Shown: positions 44,348 through 54,469 of the stretch, piece by piece | Numbering within the stretch: position 1 is the first letter of the stretch | Layout of the letters: the number at the start of each line of letters is the position of its first letter | NCBI GenBank assembly: GCA_022559845.1 | Contig: CM040117.1 | Span: forward strand, 150,478,732-150,542,731 | Direction of reading: 5' to 3' | DNA length: 64,000 bases | Source: Amorphophallus konjac | Taxonomy: Eukaryota; Streptophyta; Magnoliopsida; Alismatales; Araceae | Program-made: the position numbers and the translations under genes | The notes under the pieces: generated by a model | Seen by the model: only the letters and a program-made list of their open reading frames with translations | Databases searched by the model: none | What the model was told of the DNA's origin: nothing

Positions 44348-44812
44348 TTACAAGTTATAAGCAAGACCCTCAACCAGCATGACTTCATCAATACAGCAGG
44401 TAGAACACTTACCTACCTTACCTGAACCGACAATTTTACCCTTGGTGTTTCCTCCGAAGGTGGCAAGGTCTCCATTCTTTTCAACCAGCATGCAGAACTT
44501 TGCCCTGTCTCCTGTCATATGGCGGGAGTAGCCACTATCCAAGTACCACATATTGTGCTTGGCTGCCAGGCATACTTGTAATGACAATCACGCAGAAGAG
44601 TTTGGAACCCAAAAATGTTTGGGCTTCAGAACAGAAGTAAAACTATTCAAACATGACAACAAGCTCTTGGGAATCCACATTTGTTTGAGAGATGTTTGTT
44701 TGGTGGATTTGTTCACATTCTTTTTATTGTTGTTCTTCTTTTCGGCATTAACAGACTGAGTCTTTCCTTTCTTGTTTTGTGTCCTGGCACCAGTGCCTAG
44801 ACCAATAAGCAT
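44348..44812 (-). pseudogene. S protease and preceding linker
   Basis: Two frames in sequence: 44812-44588 (linker, Lys/Asn-rich, with KQMWIPKSL) and 44587-44348 with NMWYLDSGYSRHMTGDRAKF. The copia protease motif is WYLDSGCS.HMTGD; the Cys is Tyr here. An in-frame stop separates the two frames, and another near 44345 separates this from GAG-pre-integrase. Confidence 0.88.
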
Positions 44813-46067
44813 TCAGAGTTGTGTGGCCAGTGGTGGCCCTAGGCTGACCATAGGAAGTTTGTTTCCTAGAATTCCATGTCATGGATTGCCTAACCCAGTT
44901 TCTGGCCTGAGGTCTATAAGTCTGAGTGGGATATGAATGATATCCAGACCTCCCTTGAATTATATCCCTTCCAGACCTATTAAACTGTTGTGGCTGAGCA
45001 TGAAAGTAGATGTGATAAGTCTGAACTCTGGGATGGTAAGATTGACTGGTTTGACCCCTATCCGAATTGCATCTCCCGAATATCTTAGACCCACCTGACG
45101 TGTGCATGGGTGTAGTTTGGGTCTTTTTCTGGCCTTTCTGTTGAGGCTTTGAGAACCTAGTCTGGGGTTTGGGTGTGAGTGACGGTTGACCCCCAACCTG
45201 AACTCTGCCCTGAGGTGTGGGACAGTATGTGCTCACATGACTAGACTCACTAATTTTCTGTTTCCCCTTGTCCTTGGCACTGGGCATTTTGGAGTTAACA
45301 GATTTTTCTGAAGTATTCCCACTGTGCATTTTAATAAGGGGTCCTTTTTGTTTCTCAGCTACAAATGAAATAGTCTTCAGTTCAAAACTCCTTTTATCTG
45401 TAGGATTGAACCAGAGACCCTCTTTTCTAAAGTTAACCTTAGACCCCAAAAGGGCATTCAGATTCTCAGTCCCTTGGGTCATGTTCTCAATAACTTGAAG
45501 TTTATCCTTGTTTTGATTTTCTAGATTTTCAATTGATTTCTTAAGTTCAGTGTTAACACCCAACACAGCATCATACTTTTCATTTACAATTTTCATTTCA
45601 TTTTCATATTTCTGCAATCTCAATTTCAAATCATCAATGACATTTTTCTGTGTTTCATTTTCTTCCCTCGCATCAATCAAAGTATTTTTCAAATCATCAA
45701 TTTCAGCACAAGATTTCTTTAAGACATCATTTTCAGTTTGAAGATAAGCAATTCTATCAGACAATATAGTATCATTCATGAGAGAGTTAACTTTCTTCTT
45801 TAGATGCATATTTTCTTTTCTGATGTCATCTACTTTATCTAACAAGTCACCATATGCATCCTCCCAATCAGCAATAGTATAATGTTCAAAAGGAGAGGAT
45901 ACCTCATCAGCTTCATCTTCTTTATCATCACCTTTGGCCATCAGGCAGATTTGACTATCCTCTCTGTCACTCTCAGAAGTGCAGCTTAAGTTGTCCTCAT
46001 CCTCGTCGCTCCAGGTACTCACCATAGCTCTCCCTTTGGTATTCTTCCTCTTTGATTTATCTTTCAT
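44748..46067 (-). CDS. S coiled-coil gag-extension ORF (Sirevirus type)
   Basis: An intact 439-codon frame. Residues ~1-75 are acidic and Ser-rich; ~85-215 form a long heptad-rich coiled coil (for example SIENLENQNKDKLQVIENM); then ENLNALLGSKVNFRKEGLWF, matching the Sirevirus block before the Gly/Gln-rich region, and a long Gln/Tyr/Ser/Gly tail. In Sireviruses this is a C-terminal extension of gag; its role is probably protein interaction. The ATG overlaps the stop of the preceding gag by four bases, so the two are in different frames, most likely from an indel rather than by design. The last ~20 codons are out of phase with the linker. Confidence 0.75.
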   Translation of the reverse strand: MKDKSKRKNTKGRAMVSTWSDEDEDNLSCTSESDREDSQICLMAKGDDKEDEADEVSSPFEHYTIADWEDAYGDLLDKVDDIRKENMHLKKKVNSLMNDTILSDRIAYLQTENDVLKKSCAEIDDLKNTLIDAREENETQKNVIDDLKLRLQKYENEMKIVNEKYDAVLGVNTELKKSIENLENQNKDKLQVIENMTQGTENLNALLGSKVNFRKEGLWFNPTDKRSFELKTISFVAEKQKGPLIKMHSGNTSEKSVNSKMPSAKDKGKQKISESSHVSTYCPTPQGRVQVGGQPSLTPKPQTRFSKPQQKGQKKTQTTPMHTSGGSKIFGRCNSDRGQTSQSYHPRVQTYHIYFHAQPQQFNRSGRDIIQGRSGYHSYPTQTYRPQARNWVRQSMTWNSRKQTSYGQPRATTGHTTLNAYWSRHWCQDTKQERKDSVC

Positions 46068-46999
46068 CTTTTGGAGCTCCGGCAGTCTGCCTTCATATGG
46101 CCAGCTTTCCTGCAGTGATAACAGACATTAGTGTCAACCTTTTTGGCACGGTTAGAGTTATACCTGGTTTGTCTCCTACCTCTCTGTTGTCCTCTTCCGA
46201 AATATCTTCCCTTATTTCTTAAGAATCTTATGAATTTTCTAGTCAACATAGCTAGCTGATCTCCTCCAAATTCTGATCCAGAAAGACTCTGATCACTGGA
46301 GGATCCGTTGTGATTGGATCGACTGGAACTGGCCTTCAAGGCGATAGGTTTCTTCTTATTCTCTAGCTCATCGGTCTTTGGTAGGTTCATCTCGTATGTC
46401 ATGAGTGAACCGATCAACTCATCTACCTTGGTGTTCTTCAGGTCTCTAGACTCCTCAATAACTGTAGCCTTGGTGTGCCAAATTAGAGTTAGAGAGCGCA
46501 GAATCTTTCTCACTATCTCATAATCGGAGTAAGTCTTCCCGAGACTACTAAGACCGTTTGTGATAATCGTGAGGTAAGCATACATCTCAGTAATTGTCTC
46601 GTTTTGCTTCATCCTGAACGCCTCATACTCAGATACAAGCAAGTTCGCCTTGGTCTCCCTGACTTGAGAAGTCCCTTCATATATCACCTCTAACTTATCC
46701 CACATCTCCTTCGCCGTAGAGCAGGATGATACCCGGGAGAATTCTGTGGGATGAAGGGCGCACTGGATGGCATTGATCGCGCTCCAGTTGAGCGTTGACT
46801 TACGGATCTCTTCTCTCGTCCATACATCCTCATTAGGATGCAACTCGAACGGTCCCTTGCCGACAACCTTCCAGATCTTGTAATCCTTCACCCTAAAAAA
46901 CACTTGCATACGATTCTTCCAGTATGCATAGTTGGATCCGTCGAAGTACGGAGGCTTGGTCGTGGAGTGTCCCTCTGCTGTCATCCCTCTAGCATCCAT
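46064..46999 (-). CDS. S gag (capsid and zinc finger)
   Basis: An intact 311-codon frame from the ATG at 46999, 43 nt after the PBS. PPYFDGSNYAYWKNRMQVF (copia gag start), LHPTEFSRVSSCSTAKEMWD, LEVIYEGTSQVRETKANLL and YEAFRMKQNETITEMYAYLT (UBN2-type gag domain), LTLIWHTKATVIEESRDL, then an RG-rich linker and the zinc finger CYHCRKAGHMKADC. The best preserved coding part of S. Packages element RNA in the cytoplasmic particle. Confidence 0.93.
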   Translation of the reverse strand: MDARGMTAEGHSTTKPPYFDGSNYAYWKNRMQVFFRVKDYKIWKVVGKGPFELHPNEDVWTREEIRKSTLNWSAINAIQCALHPTEFSRVSSCSTAKEMWDKLEVIYEGTSQVRETKANLLVSEYEAFRMKQNETITEMYAYLTIITNGLSSLGKTYSDYEIVRKILRSLTLIWHTKATVIEESRDLKNTKVDELIGSLMTYEMNLPKTDELENKKKPIALKASSSRSNHNGSSSDQSLSGSEFGGDQLAMLTRKFIRFLRNKGRYFGRGQQRGRRQTRYNSNRAKKVDTNVCYHCRKAGHMKADCRSSKR

Positions 47000-47041
47000 A
47001 ACCGCTACCTCTTCAGGATGTTAGTCCCTGTAGAAGAGTTA

Positions 47042-47054
47042 GGCTCTGATACCA
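47042..47054 (-). other. Primer-binding site of S
   Basis: Minus strand TGGTATCAGAGCC, two bases after the LTR end; initiator-tRNA-Met type. Confidence 0.88.
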
Positions 47055-47056
47055 CG

Positions 47057-48706
47057 TGATGTGAATCTAGAGGGGGGTGAATAGATCAATCACTTATTAA
47101 AAATTCTACAGCAGCTAAAATGAGTGCGGAATAAAATTGAACTACTGTAGGATGATCTGGAAACACTTAACCACAACCAGACTAGAACAACTCAAGTAGA
47201 TCGGTGCTCAATCGATCCTATGCATGCATCTATGTGATCAAGCGAGAGTAAATTAATCAACCACACAAGACAATATGTTTTTAGGTGGTTCGATCTCTGC
47301 AGAGATCTACGTCCACCCCACACTCAACCGAGTGTGGCTTCACTACTGACAAACAGCTTGGCCGCTGATCCACAGCTTCGGGGAACGAATCCCTACACAC
47401 CGCTGAGCCATACAGCTTATGCTATCCAGAGGAATCCTCCTCTCCCGCTGAGGTTTACAGCTTAACCTATCCAGAGGAATCCTCCTCTGCCACTGACACA
47501 CAGCTTGAAGAATAGAGTTTCAGAAAATAAACGAAGAAAGCATAAAATCAAAATACAACGAGAATTTAGCTCAAGACAATGAGCGGATCGGCTCTAGTTC
47601 TGAACTAAGAGACTGATAACAAAAGCTCTCACAAACACTTCTCTCAAGACTCTCTCATAGATCTTCTCTCTCAATCTGGCTTGATCGTGCTTGCTCTTCC
47701 TCTCTCTGCTTGTATCTCTCTACGAAGGCTCTTCTTTCGTCAATTATCATTATTAACTGCTCTCTCTCACTGCATCTATATATATGGAGGCTTCTGAGAG
47801 ATGGGCGCGTGGAAACCACATTTCCTGCCCAAGCTTTTTGTCCAGATCTGAATTTTCACAAGGCCACATGGCAGCATTAGGATTTGAAATATTTCCACGT
47901 GGCACGAGCAGTGCTATCTTCAGCCTTGGATCGCATGCCCTCCTTAAAGTTTACGAACCCTTGTCTTCATTCTCTGGACCTTCGTCAGTGAAGTTCCTGT
48001 CAGTATATCAACCTTTTAGTCAATATAAGATAGTCAGACAAATATAGGAATTGCACAGACTTGATAGAGCATTAGAACGAATATGCACGGACTTCATATG
48101 ACATTGGAACTAAAAGTGCACTGACTTCGTGTGTGCAAGATGCCAAGGATGCACCGACTCAAAGAGCCATAAACGTATCATGCACAGACCTTAGTTAGCA
48201 TGTGCGAAGGCCTGCACAGACCTTGATTGTATGCATTGCAAGATATGCACCGACTCTTATGATAAGTGCAACAGTAAACTACACTGACCCTATATTCACT
48301 TAAAAGCAAACATGCACTGACCTGAGTCGTTTACAATACACGGCATGCACTGACATCAACAATGGGATGCACAGACTTAGTTCAAGCAAACGATAGATGC
48401 ATCGTGAAAATGCACCGACCTTGTTTGTGCTCCCTTAGACATAGAATGAGACGCAACCTTAGACGCAGCACATGCACTGAGACGCATATGCACATGTTGA
48501 CAGAATATTTTTAAGTACAAATGAGCATACATTATTTGTGTGATTATCTAACATATAAAGCATGTCAAAATACACAGCATCATTATGCTCAAGATAGAGT
48601 TGCAAGATAGAGTTGCCAAAGTCAACTCAACAGTCAACTAAGTCAACTTAACTGTTGCCAATCAATCAAAACACATTTGCTGATCAACCCCAGAGGAGTC
48701 CAAACA
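47057..48706 (-). repeat. 5' LTR of S
   Basis: 1650 bp, closely matching 21894-23545. TATA-like box on the minus strand at 47776-47787. TGCACYGAC array at about 48070-48490. The + strand frame at 47784-48047 is open in both LTRs only because they are copies. Confidence 0.92.
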
Positions 48707-48711
48707 TAGCC

Positions 48712-50288
48712 TATTATTTCAATGTGATGGGCGATTTGGCAACTGACGAATCCTACTTGTTGAAGTTCTTTGGGTCCTCACTTACGGGACTCACTTTCGA
48801 GTGGTACTCAAACTTGCAAGCCAGATCTATCAATGATTGGTCGGACATGCAGCGAAAGTTCAGAGAAAGATTCCATGTCGCTAAAATAGAAGTGACCATG
48901 GCCGAGCTATATCCAGCCAGGCAAAGAAATGATGAAACAACCTTGGAATATATCAAGAGATGGAGCAAACTTAGCATGAGATGCAGGTGCCCTCCGTATC
49001 AACAAGATGCAGTACAAATCTGCAAACAAAATCTGAGGAAGGAGATCCTAGAAAGGATACTCGGAATTGTGGTCAGGTCTTTCGATCGGCTGAACAATGT
49101 TGTAGCGGAGATTGAGGCCTTCCTTGCAAGATATCCCTCTGCCCCTGTTGTCGCAAGCCAGAACGTCAAGCCAACTGATAAACGGCCATCACTTAAAGCA
49201 GTTCACACTGTTGGCTTCAAGACGGAAAAGGGTAAAGAGACAGCTAATCCTCCTCCTGCCAAACCTACTAAATGTCGAGAAAGTTATTCCCTAGAGAACA
49301 AGACGAAGAAGCTCTACGCCTTCCCCAGGAACAAGACTCGAGCCCTGTTCGAGTGGCCCATTAAATACAATAAGGTAACTTTCCCAAGGCCGAAGAGGCC
49401 AATGATGTCAAGAGAAGGGATGATCCTCACTTTTGCCCTTATCATCAAATGCTCACGCATGCTATCGAGGATTTTCATATATGCAAAGACATAGTCCAAG
49501 GCCTGATCAAAACGGGGGAGCTACAAATGGAGAAGTATAGGGTTGATCCCCCACGCCCCCATGAAATGCCCACTCTAAGGGTAGCAGTCAATATGATATC
49601 TTTATATCAACAATTGCCAGAAGAGGTGTCAAAGGCTTGCACCCAGCACACTTACGAATCCTATATTCTAACGCTCGCAAAGGATCAAGAAAATTGGCAG
49701 ATAGTGCCGACAAGAACAAGAAGAAGGCCAGTGTCTCGTCCTACTCCGGGGGTCCAAATCTGCGGCGTCATGACCCGGCCCACTCCACCTGTTGTGACCC
49801 CTATCTGGCATGAAACAGCCCCTCGGGTGATTGTTAGAAGGCTTACTAACAACAACAAGAAGCAAACCCCGTTACGGGTACATAAAGAAGCCAGCCCAAT
49901 AGTGGAACGGCTACAGGCCATTACAAATGGGCTAGATGAACATGAACAGCCCAAGGTTCAGCCTATGCAGTTGAAAGAGTATGCCCCCTGGGAGCACTTT
50001 GAATCCCTGGAGCTAACACAAGAGGCTAGAGATGAAATAGAAATATCGAGCGCACAAGATGACCCGTCGCGAGGGCAAATGTCAACCACAAAGGGGAAGA
50101 AAAAGAAGAAGTCAAAGAATAAAAGAAGGGGCATTGCTCTATCTTGCAACACACTGTTGGCCCCGTTCAACATGGCTCAGACTTCTGAGGAAGAAGATGA
50201 AGGAATATTATTCGTGCCAATGGGGGCAAATCAGACTGAAGCTTCTACCTCCCGCCATGCTACCAGGTCCGGGAAAAAATGGGGATAG
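48712..50288 (+). pseudogene. gag of C, main part (copy 1)
   Basis: Continues the 21240 frame after element S. Gag domain: YLLKFFGSSLTGLTFEWYSN, SINDWSDMQRKFRERFH, then TTLEYIKRWSKLSMRCRCPP and SFDRLNNVVAEIEAFL. A frameshift near 49395 moves the zinc-knuckle-like part (FCPYHQMLTHAIEDFHIC) into the frame at 49449-50288, which continues with ASLYQQ-type and Arg/Pro-rich sequence and a Lys-rich, acidic tail. The expected Tat protease does not follow; instead a partial second copy of gag starts about 100 nt later. Confidence 0.85.
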
Positions 50289-50389
50289 CCTCCACCAGCT
50301 AATGAAGAGGCACGCTATCATAGTCCTCCACACGGAGGTCTGAGGTCGAGAGTGTCAGTCTCTGAGGGACTGGTCGCAACCAGTGATGA

Positions 50390-51500
50390 TGGTGGTCGCA
50401 ACTATCAGTCCACCCTCGACTATATCAGAAGATGGAGAAATCTCAGTGCAAGATGCAGGTGCCCACCACACTATGAGGACGCCATTCAAATCTGTAAACA
50501 AATCTTGAAGAAGGAGATCCTACAAAGGGTGATTGGCATCGAAGTCAAGTCCTTTGATCAGTTGAATAATGTTGTAGATGATATTGAAGCCTTCTTGGGA
50601 AAGTATTGCCCGACTGCGGCTGCCTCAAGTTAGAAGTATAAGCCATCTGGCAAGCACCCGACGCAAGAAGAGATTCGCGTCACTGATCTCAAAGCTTAGA
50701 AGCAACAAAGGAAGAAAACAAAATAGGCAGGTACCCCTTCTTCCGCCAAGCCTGCCAAGCAAGGATCCTCATTGAGGGACAAGATGTAGAAACCCTATTC
50801 CTTTCCAAAAGACAAGACTTAGATTCTCTTTGAATGGGCCCGTGAATATGGCAAGGTCGTTCTCCCAGGACCCAAGAGGCCGAACGATGTCGGAAGGAAA
50901 AATGATTCCCAGTTTTGCCCTTATCACCAAAGATCGGGGCATTCTATTGAGGATTGCTATGTGTTCAAGGATATCATCGAAAGCCTGATCAAGAAGAGTG
51001 AATTATAAATGGGAGAGTACAAGGTGGACCCATCGTTCCCTCATCAAATGCATGTCTTAAAGGCGACAACCAACATGGCCTCACTGTATCAGCTGCTTCC
51101 AAAGATATAACAAAGGCCAGCATCTAGCACGCTTGTGAGGCTTAAATCTTAATACCCGCCAGAAAGTAGGAGAACCAGCGAGTAATGCAAAAAAAAAAAA
51201 ACAAGATGTAAAAGATGGTTTGTCCTGGGGCAGATACTAATTTAAAAAAAGAAGAAAAAGAAAAAATCAAAAAAGGGGAAAATCAAAAGAGGGATAAGTC
51301 AAAAAAAATGAAAGAGAGTTACAACTCTGTATTGCAATACATTGTCGGCGCTATTCAAGTTGGCAAATTCTGAAGAAAAAAAAAGTAATATGCTTCGCAG
51401 CAGCAAAGGCAGACTAAGCCAGAATTTCAGCTTTCAACAATGCCATCAAAGCTGGAAGGAAATGGGGGCATCCTCCGTGAACTAGCAATAACATAATATT
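50390..51500 (+). pseudogene. Partial tandem duplicate of C gag (copy 2)
   Basis: Repeats copy 1 from STLDYIRRWRNLSARCRCPP onward, including SFDQLNNVVDDIEAFLGKY, FEWAREYGKVVLPGPKRPND, the intact zinc-knuckle-like FCPYHQRSGHSIEDCYVFKD, and the distal CNTLSALF block near 51333. The offset is about 1470 bp at the start and 1190 bp at the end, so copy 2 has lost about 0.28 kb. It is full of stops: in one frame TAG at 50631, 50697, 50724, 50787 and 50820, and TAA at 51006 and 51108. Several stand where copy 1 has Gln. Confidence 0.85.
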
Positions 51501-53157
51501 CAGGGGTAAAAGTCATACTAAACTCCTGAGACTGAAATCAGGGGTGCTCAGATCTCGCCTCCACCCAGTCCTCACACAGTGAAGGGGAGCAGCAAGAGCA
51601 TCTACTCATTCGTCAAATTTCTGCAAGCAAAGAGTCAGCTGGGTAGACATAATAAGATCGAACAAGTACAAGAGAAGAAGGATGAGTCACCTTGCGAATC
51701 AGTTTCGCTGGTACAGGATGACATCAAGCGGGTTACAGCCGAAGAAGTGAAGTCGGCCCATGTCAGGGCCGGCAACATAATGATGGAACTGTTGAAGAAA
51801 ATCTCCAAGGGATACCCTCTCCGAATGAAAAGGCCCAACAAGATACAATTGCAGCTCTACAAACCCCAGCACATTGTGGAAGGTGCTTTACGCAGTCAGG
51901 GACAACCATCACTTTTCTTGAAGAAGAGGCGCTCCCGCCCTCCGCAACCTGTAATAGGCCACTCCACATAAGAGGGGGCAACTGAATGATCAACAGTCGA
52001 GCAGAATTTTAATTTATCTGGTGGCACCTAGCAGCATACTCCCTTTCCGGAGTCATCAGAAATACCATTTCAATATACACCTAACGGGGGCCAAGGATAT
52101 AAAGATAGCTAGCTGCAATCAAAATTTGAAGTGCCTTCAAGTACGACAGAATTCCACCCCTCGCTTGGGGACTTCACCACCAAGTCTCCACCGATGCGTC
52201 AAATACCCCCAATGTGGAGAAGAAAAGAAGAAATCAGATGAATTACACTCACTTGGGGTGTTTGAATGTCACCCCCTTGAAGCATGCATATGTATGAAAA
52301 GGGGCAAAGGACAGTCTGCCAAGGAGGCTGAAGATAAAGAAAAGAAGATGGTGGGGTCTAATGACTGGCTCTCCCTGTCGCTACCTGGTCACATTACTCA
52401 TCAAACTGCCTAAAGCAAACGATGCACCCCGAGTAGTTCCTCTATTTATCAACCCCAACTTGGGGGAGTGTGAAGCCGAAAGTTTACTTGGGTACATCAA
52501 GGTCCTATCGGGAATCACAAGACCCATCATGAATGCTAACCGTCAGGTGACTGAGCCACTGAAGATTCTTCAAGCTCCTCACTCAGAGGGCCCATCTAAT
52601 ATATTCTATGCAATAGAAGAATACCTGGTGAAAAGGGAACTACGACTGCCGCTTCCCTAAAGAGATGTATGATCCGGTCATCTCGACCATGGGACTCCCC
52701 GATGAAGCCAGCAAGGGGGTCAAAATAACAAGAAAGCATCAAACTCTACCCTCCCAGCCTGGAAGCAAAAAAAAAAAGAGAATGACGAGTGAATGAAATG
52801 AATAGATGAAATGCTCCTAAAGTCGGGACATTCATCAAAGACGGATAGGGAGCTACCGCAGATTGCTCAATACCCAGGCTTGGGTTTTCTCTATAAAAAA
52901 AAGAAGAAGAAGAAGAAAGAAGGAAGAAAAGAAATAAAAAATTATGAGACAGACATGGTCTCCACATCTGCCTCTACAGGCAAAGACTCTCTAGAAGCCT
53001 TACATGATGAGTGTCTAGGGGACATGAAATGATTGCGCCATCTGCGGAGCTAAGAAGACCCCGCAACTGCAACTATCAATACAAAAGGGCCAAGAAGCTA
53101 GCACTTGGTACGAGCGTTGGGAGCCTATTCTTGCCTCGCATTAATTAATGAAAAAAA
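51501..53157 (+). other. Degenerate region of C after gag
   Basis: Where protease and RT should be. Open frames at 51579-51971 (130 codons), 52021-52413 and 52361-52660 show no motif I can assign; no DTG/DGG protease motif and no YxDD or MPFGL RT motif was seen on either strand. Purine-rich repeats at 52890-52945. Possibly rearranged pol or host sequence. Confidence 0.4.
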
Positions 53158-53436
53158 GTGCAATCACTAATTCAGCACATAGCTGTTGCTGAATATCCCA
53201 TGGGGGCAATCCTAACTCAAAATAAAGATGAAGGAAAAAATAGGTTCACTACTGTCGCTGCTAAGACTGATGAGAACAGAAGGGAGGTGCACTCCAATCA
53301 AAAAGAAAGTAAAAGAAATAGCCAGGCGATTACAGATCTTTTTGCGTCATATCTGGTGCCTGAAGATTTGTCTCTGATCATAGAATCGCTTAATGATGAA
53401 AGTCCAGAAGTGGACCAAGTCCAAAATACTGTATAG
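53158..53436 (+). pseudogene. Possible RNase H remnant of C
   Basis: The first ~30 residues, IQHIAVAEYPMGAILTQN followed by KDEGK, resemble the start of Ty3/gypsy RNase H (pattern L.LYLSV....MGAVL.Q.D..GK). The usual catalytic Asp position is not clear and the rest (acidic, ending at 53436) is not RNase H-like. Weak evidence that a scrap of pol survives. Confidence 0.4.
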
Positions 53437-53899
53437 GGGGTACACTTTGACGGGCCCCAACAAAAAAACAATAATAGAAATGTCTCTGTCACCACAAACA
53501 AAATCTCGAGTTAAGATGGACAGGTGTCCTCTAACCCGCAAATGACGAGACTTGGCACATCTTGTGCTCAATCAACGAGGCCTGCATGAATAATGAAGCA
53601 AACTACCCTCAGAACGGAAAGCCGGATGTCCTGATTATACGGCTCGTGGAGCTGTTCTCTCCCCCAATAAATGAGCCATGTCGGTCAAAGTTAAAATATC
53701 TGAGCCAGCAAAGTTGTCAAATTCATTAACAGTCCCACGGAACAAAGCACCCCGCATTGCGGGCGAATTTGTACTAGGGAGCCCAGCAAGCTGGAAGAAG
53801 AATCTAGCAAAGAATGAAATGAAGGTATGACGGACGAGAAAGCTCCGGAGTCTGACTGGAAAGCATCGCCGACGTAGTAATCCAAATAACAGTAATTGC
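53437..53899 (+). other. C sequence with no recognised feature
   Basis: No coding or repeat structure was recognised on either strand. Confidence 0.4.
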
Positions 53900-54425
53900 C
53901 AACGAAAAAAATGAAAATGATGATGAATAATATTAAAAAATAAATAATGAAATAAATAAATAATGAAAAAAATGGGAATAAATAAAAATGAATGAAAATG
54001 ATGACAAAAAATAATGAATAATGAAGAAAATGATGATGGATAATGAAGAAAATAAAAGAAACTGAATAAAAATGAATAATGAAAAGGAAGAATGAAAACA
54101 ATGAAAAAAATGAAAATGAATAATAAAAGGAAAAAGAAAAAGAAAAAATGAAAATGACTAATAAAAAAATGAAAAAAATGAAATGAATAATGAAAAGAAA
54201 AAATGAAGATGAATGAAAATGAATAATGAAAAGAAAATGAAAAGGAATGAAATTGAATAATAAAAAATTAAAAATGAATGAAAATGAATAATGAAAAAAA
54301 TAAATGAAAAGTAATGAAAAGGAATAATGAAAGAAAATGAATGAAAATGATGACGAATGATGACAAAAAAAGAAGAAGAAAATGACGAGAACAAATGAAA
54401 ATGATGATGAGTAACAAAAGAAGAA
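53900..54425. repeat. GAATGAAAA-type low-complexity tract
   Basis: Diverged AATGAAAA/AATAATGAA repeats, purine-rich on the + strand, about 525 bp. Produces a spurious Phe/Ser/Ile-rich frame on the minus strand. Confidence 0.85.
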
Positions 54426-54469
54426 AAGATCACCATTGGCGGGTACTACCCCGGTCCCACCAGTAAACA

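Larger units (their letters stand above)
21894..48706 (-). mobile_element. Sirevirus-like Ty1/copia element S, broken by A and D
   Basis: Minus-strand element with two 1.65-kb LTRs, PBS at 47042-47054 and polypurine tract at 23546-23559. Order on the minus strand: gag with CCHC finger, coiled-coil ORF, protease, GAG-pre-integrase, integrase, RT, RNase H, the pol order of Ty1/copia. The coiled-coil extension of gag, repeated TGCACCGAC motifs in the LTR and several extra polypurine-like tracts fit Sireviruses. Insertion A splits the 3' non-coding region; D plus a deletion splits integrase. Without those the element would be about 11 kb. The RT active site is YVDG and the protease has a changed residue, so it is inactive. 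Confidence 0.9.
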
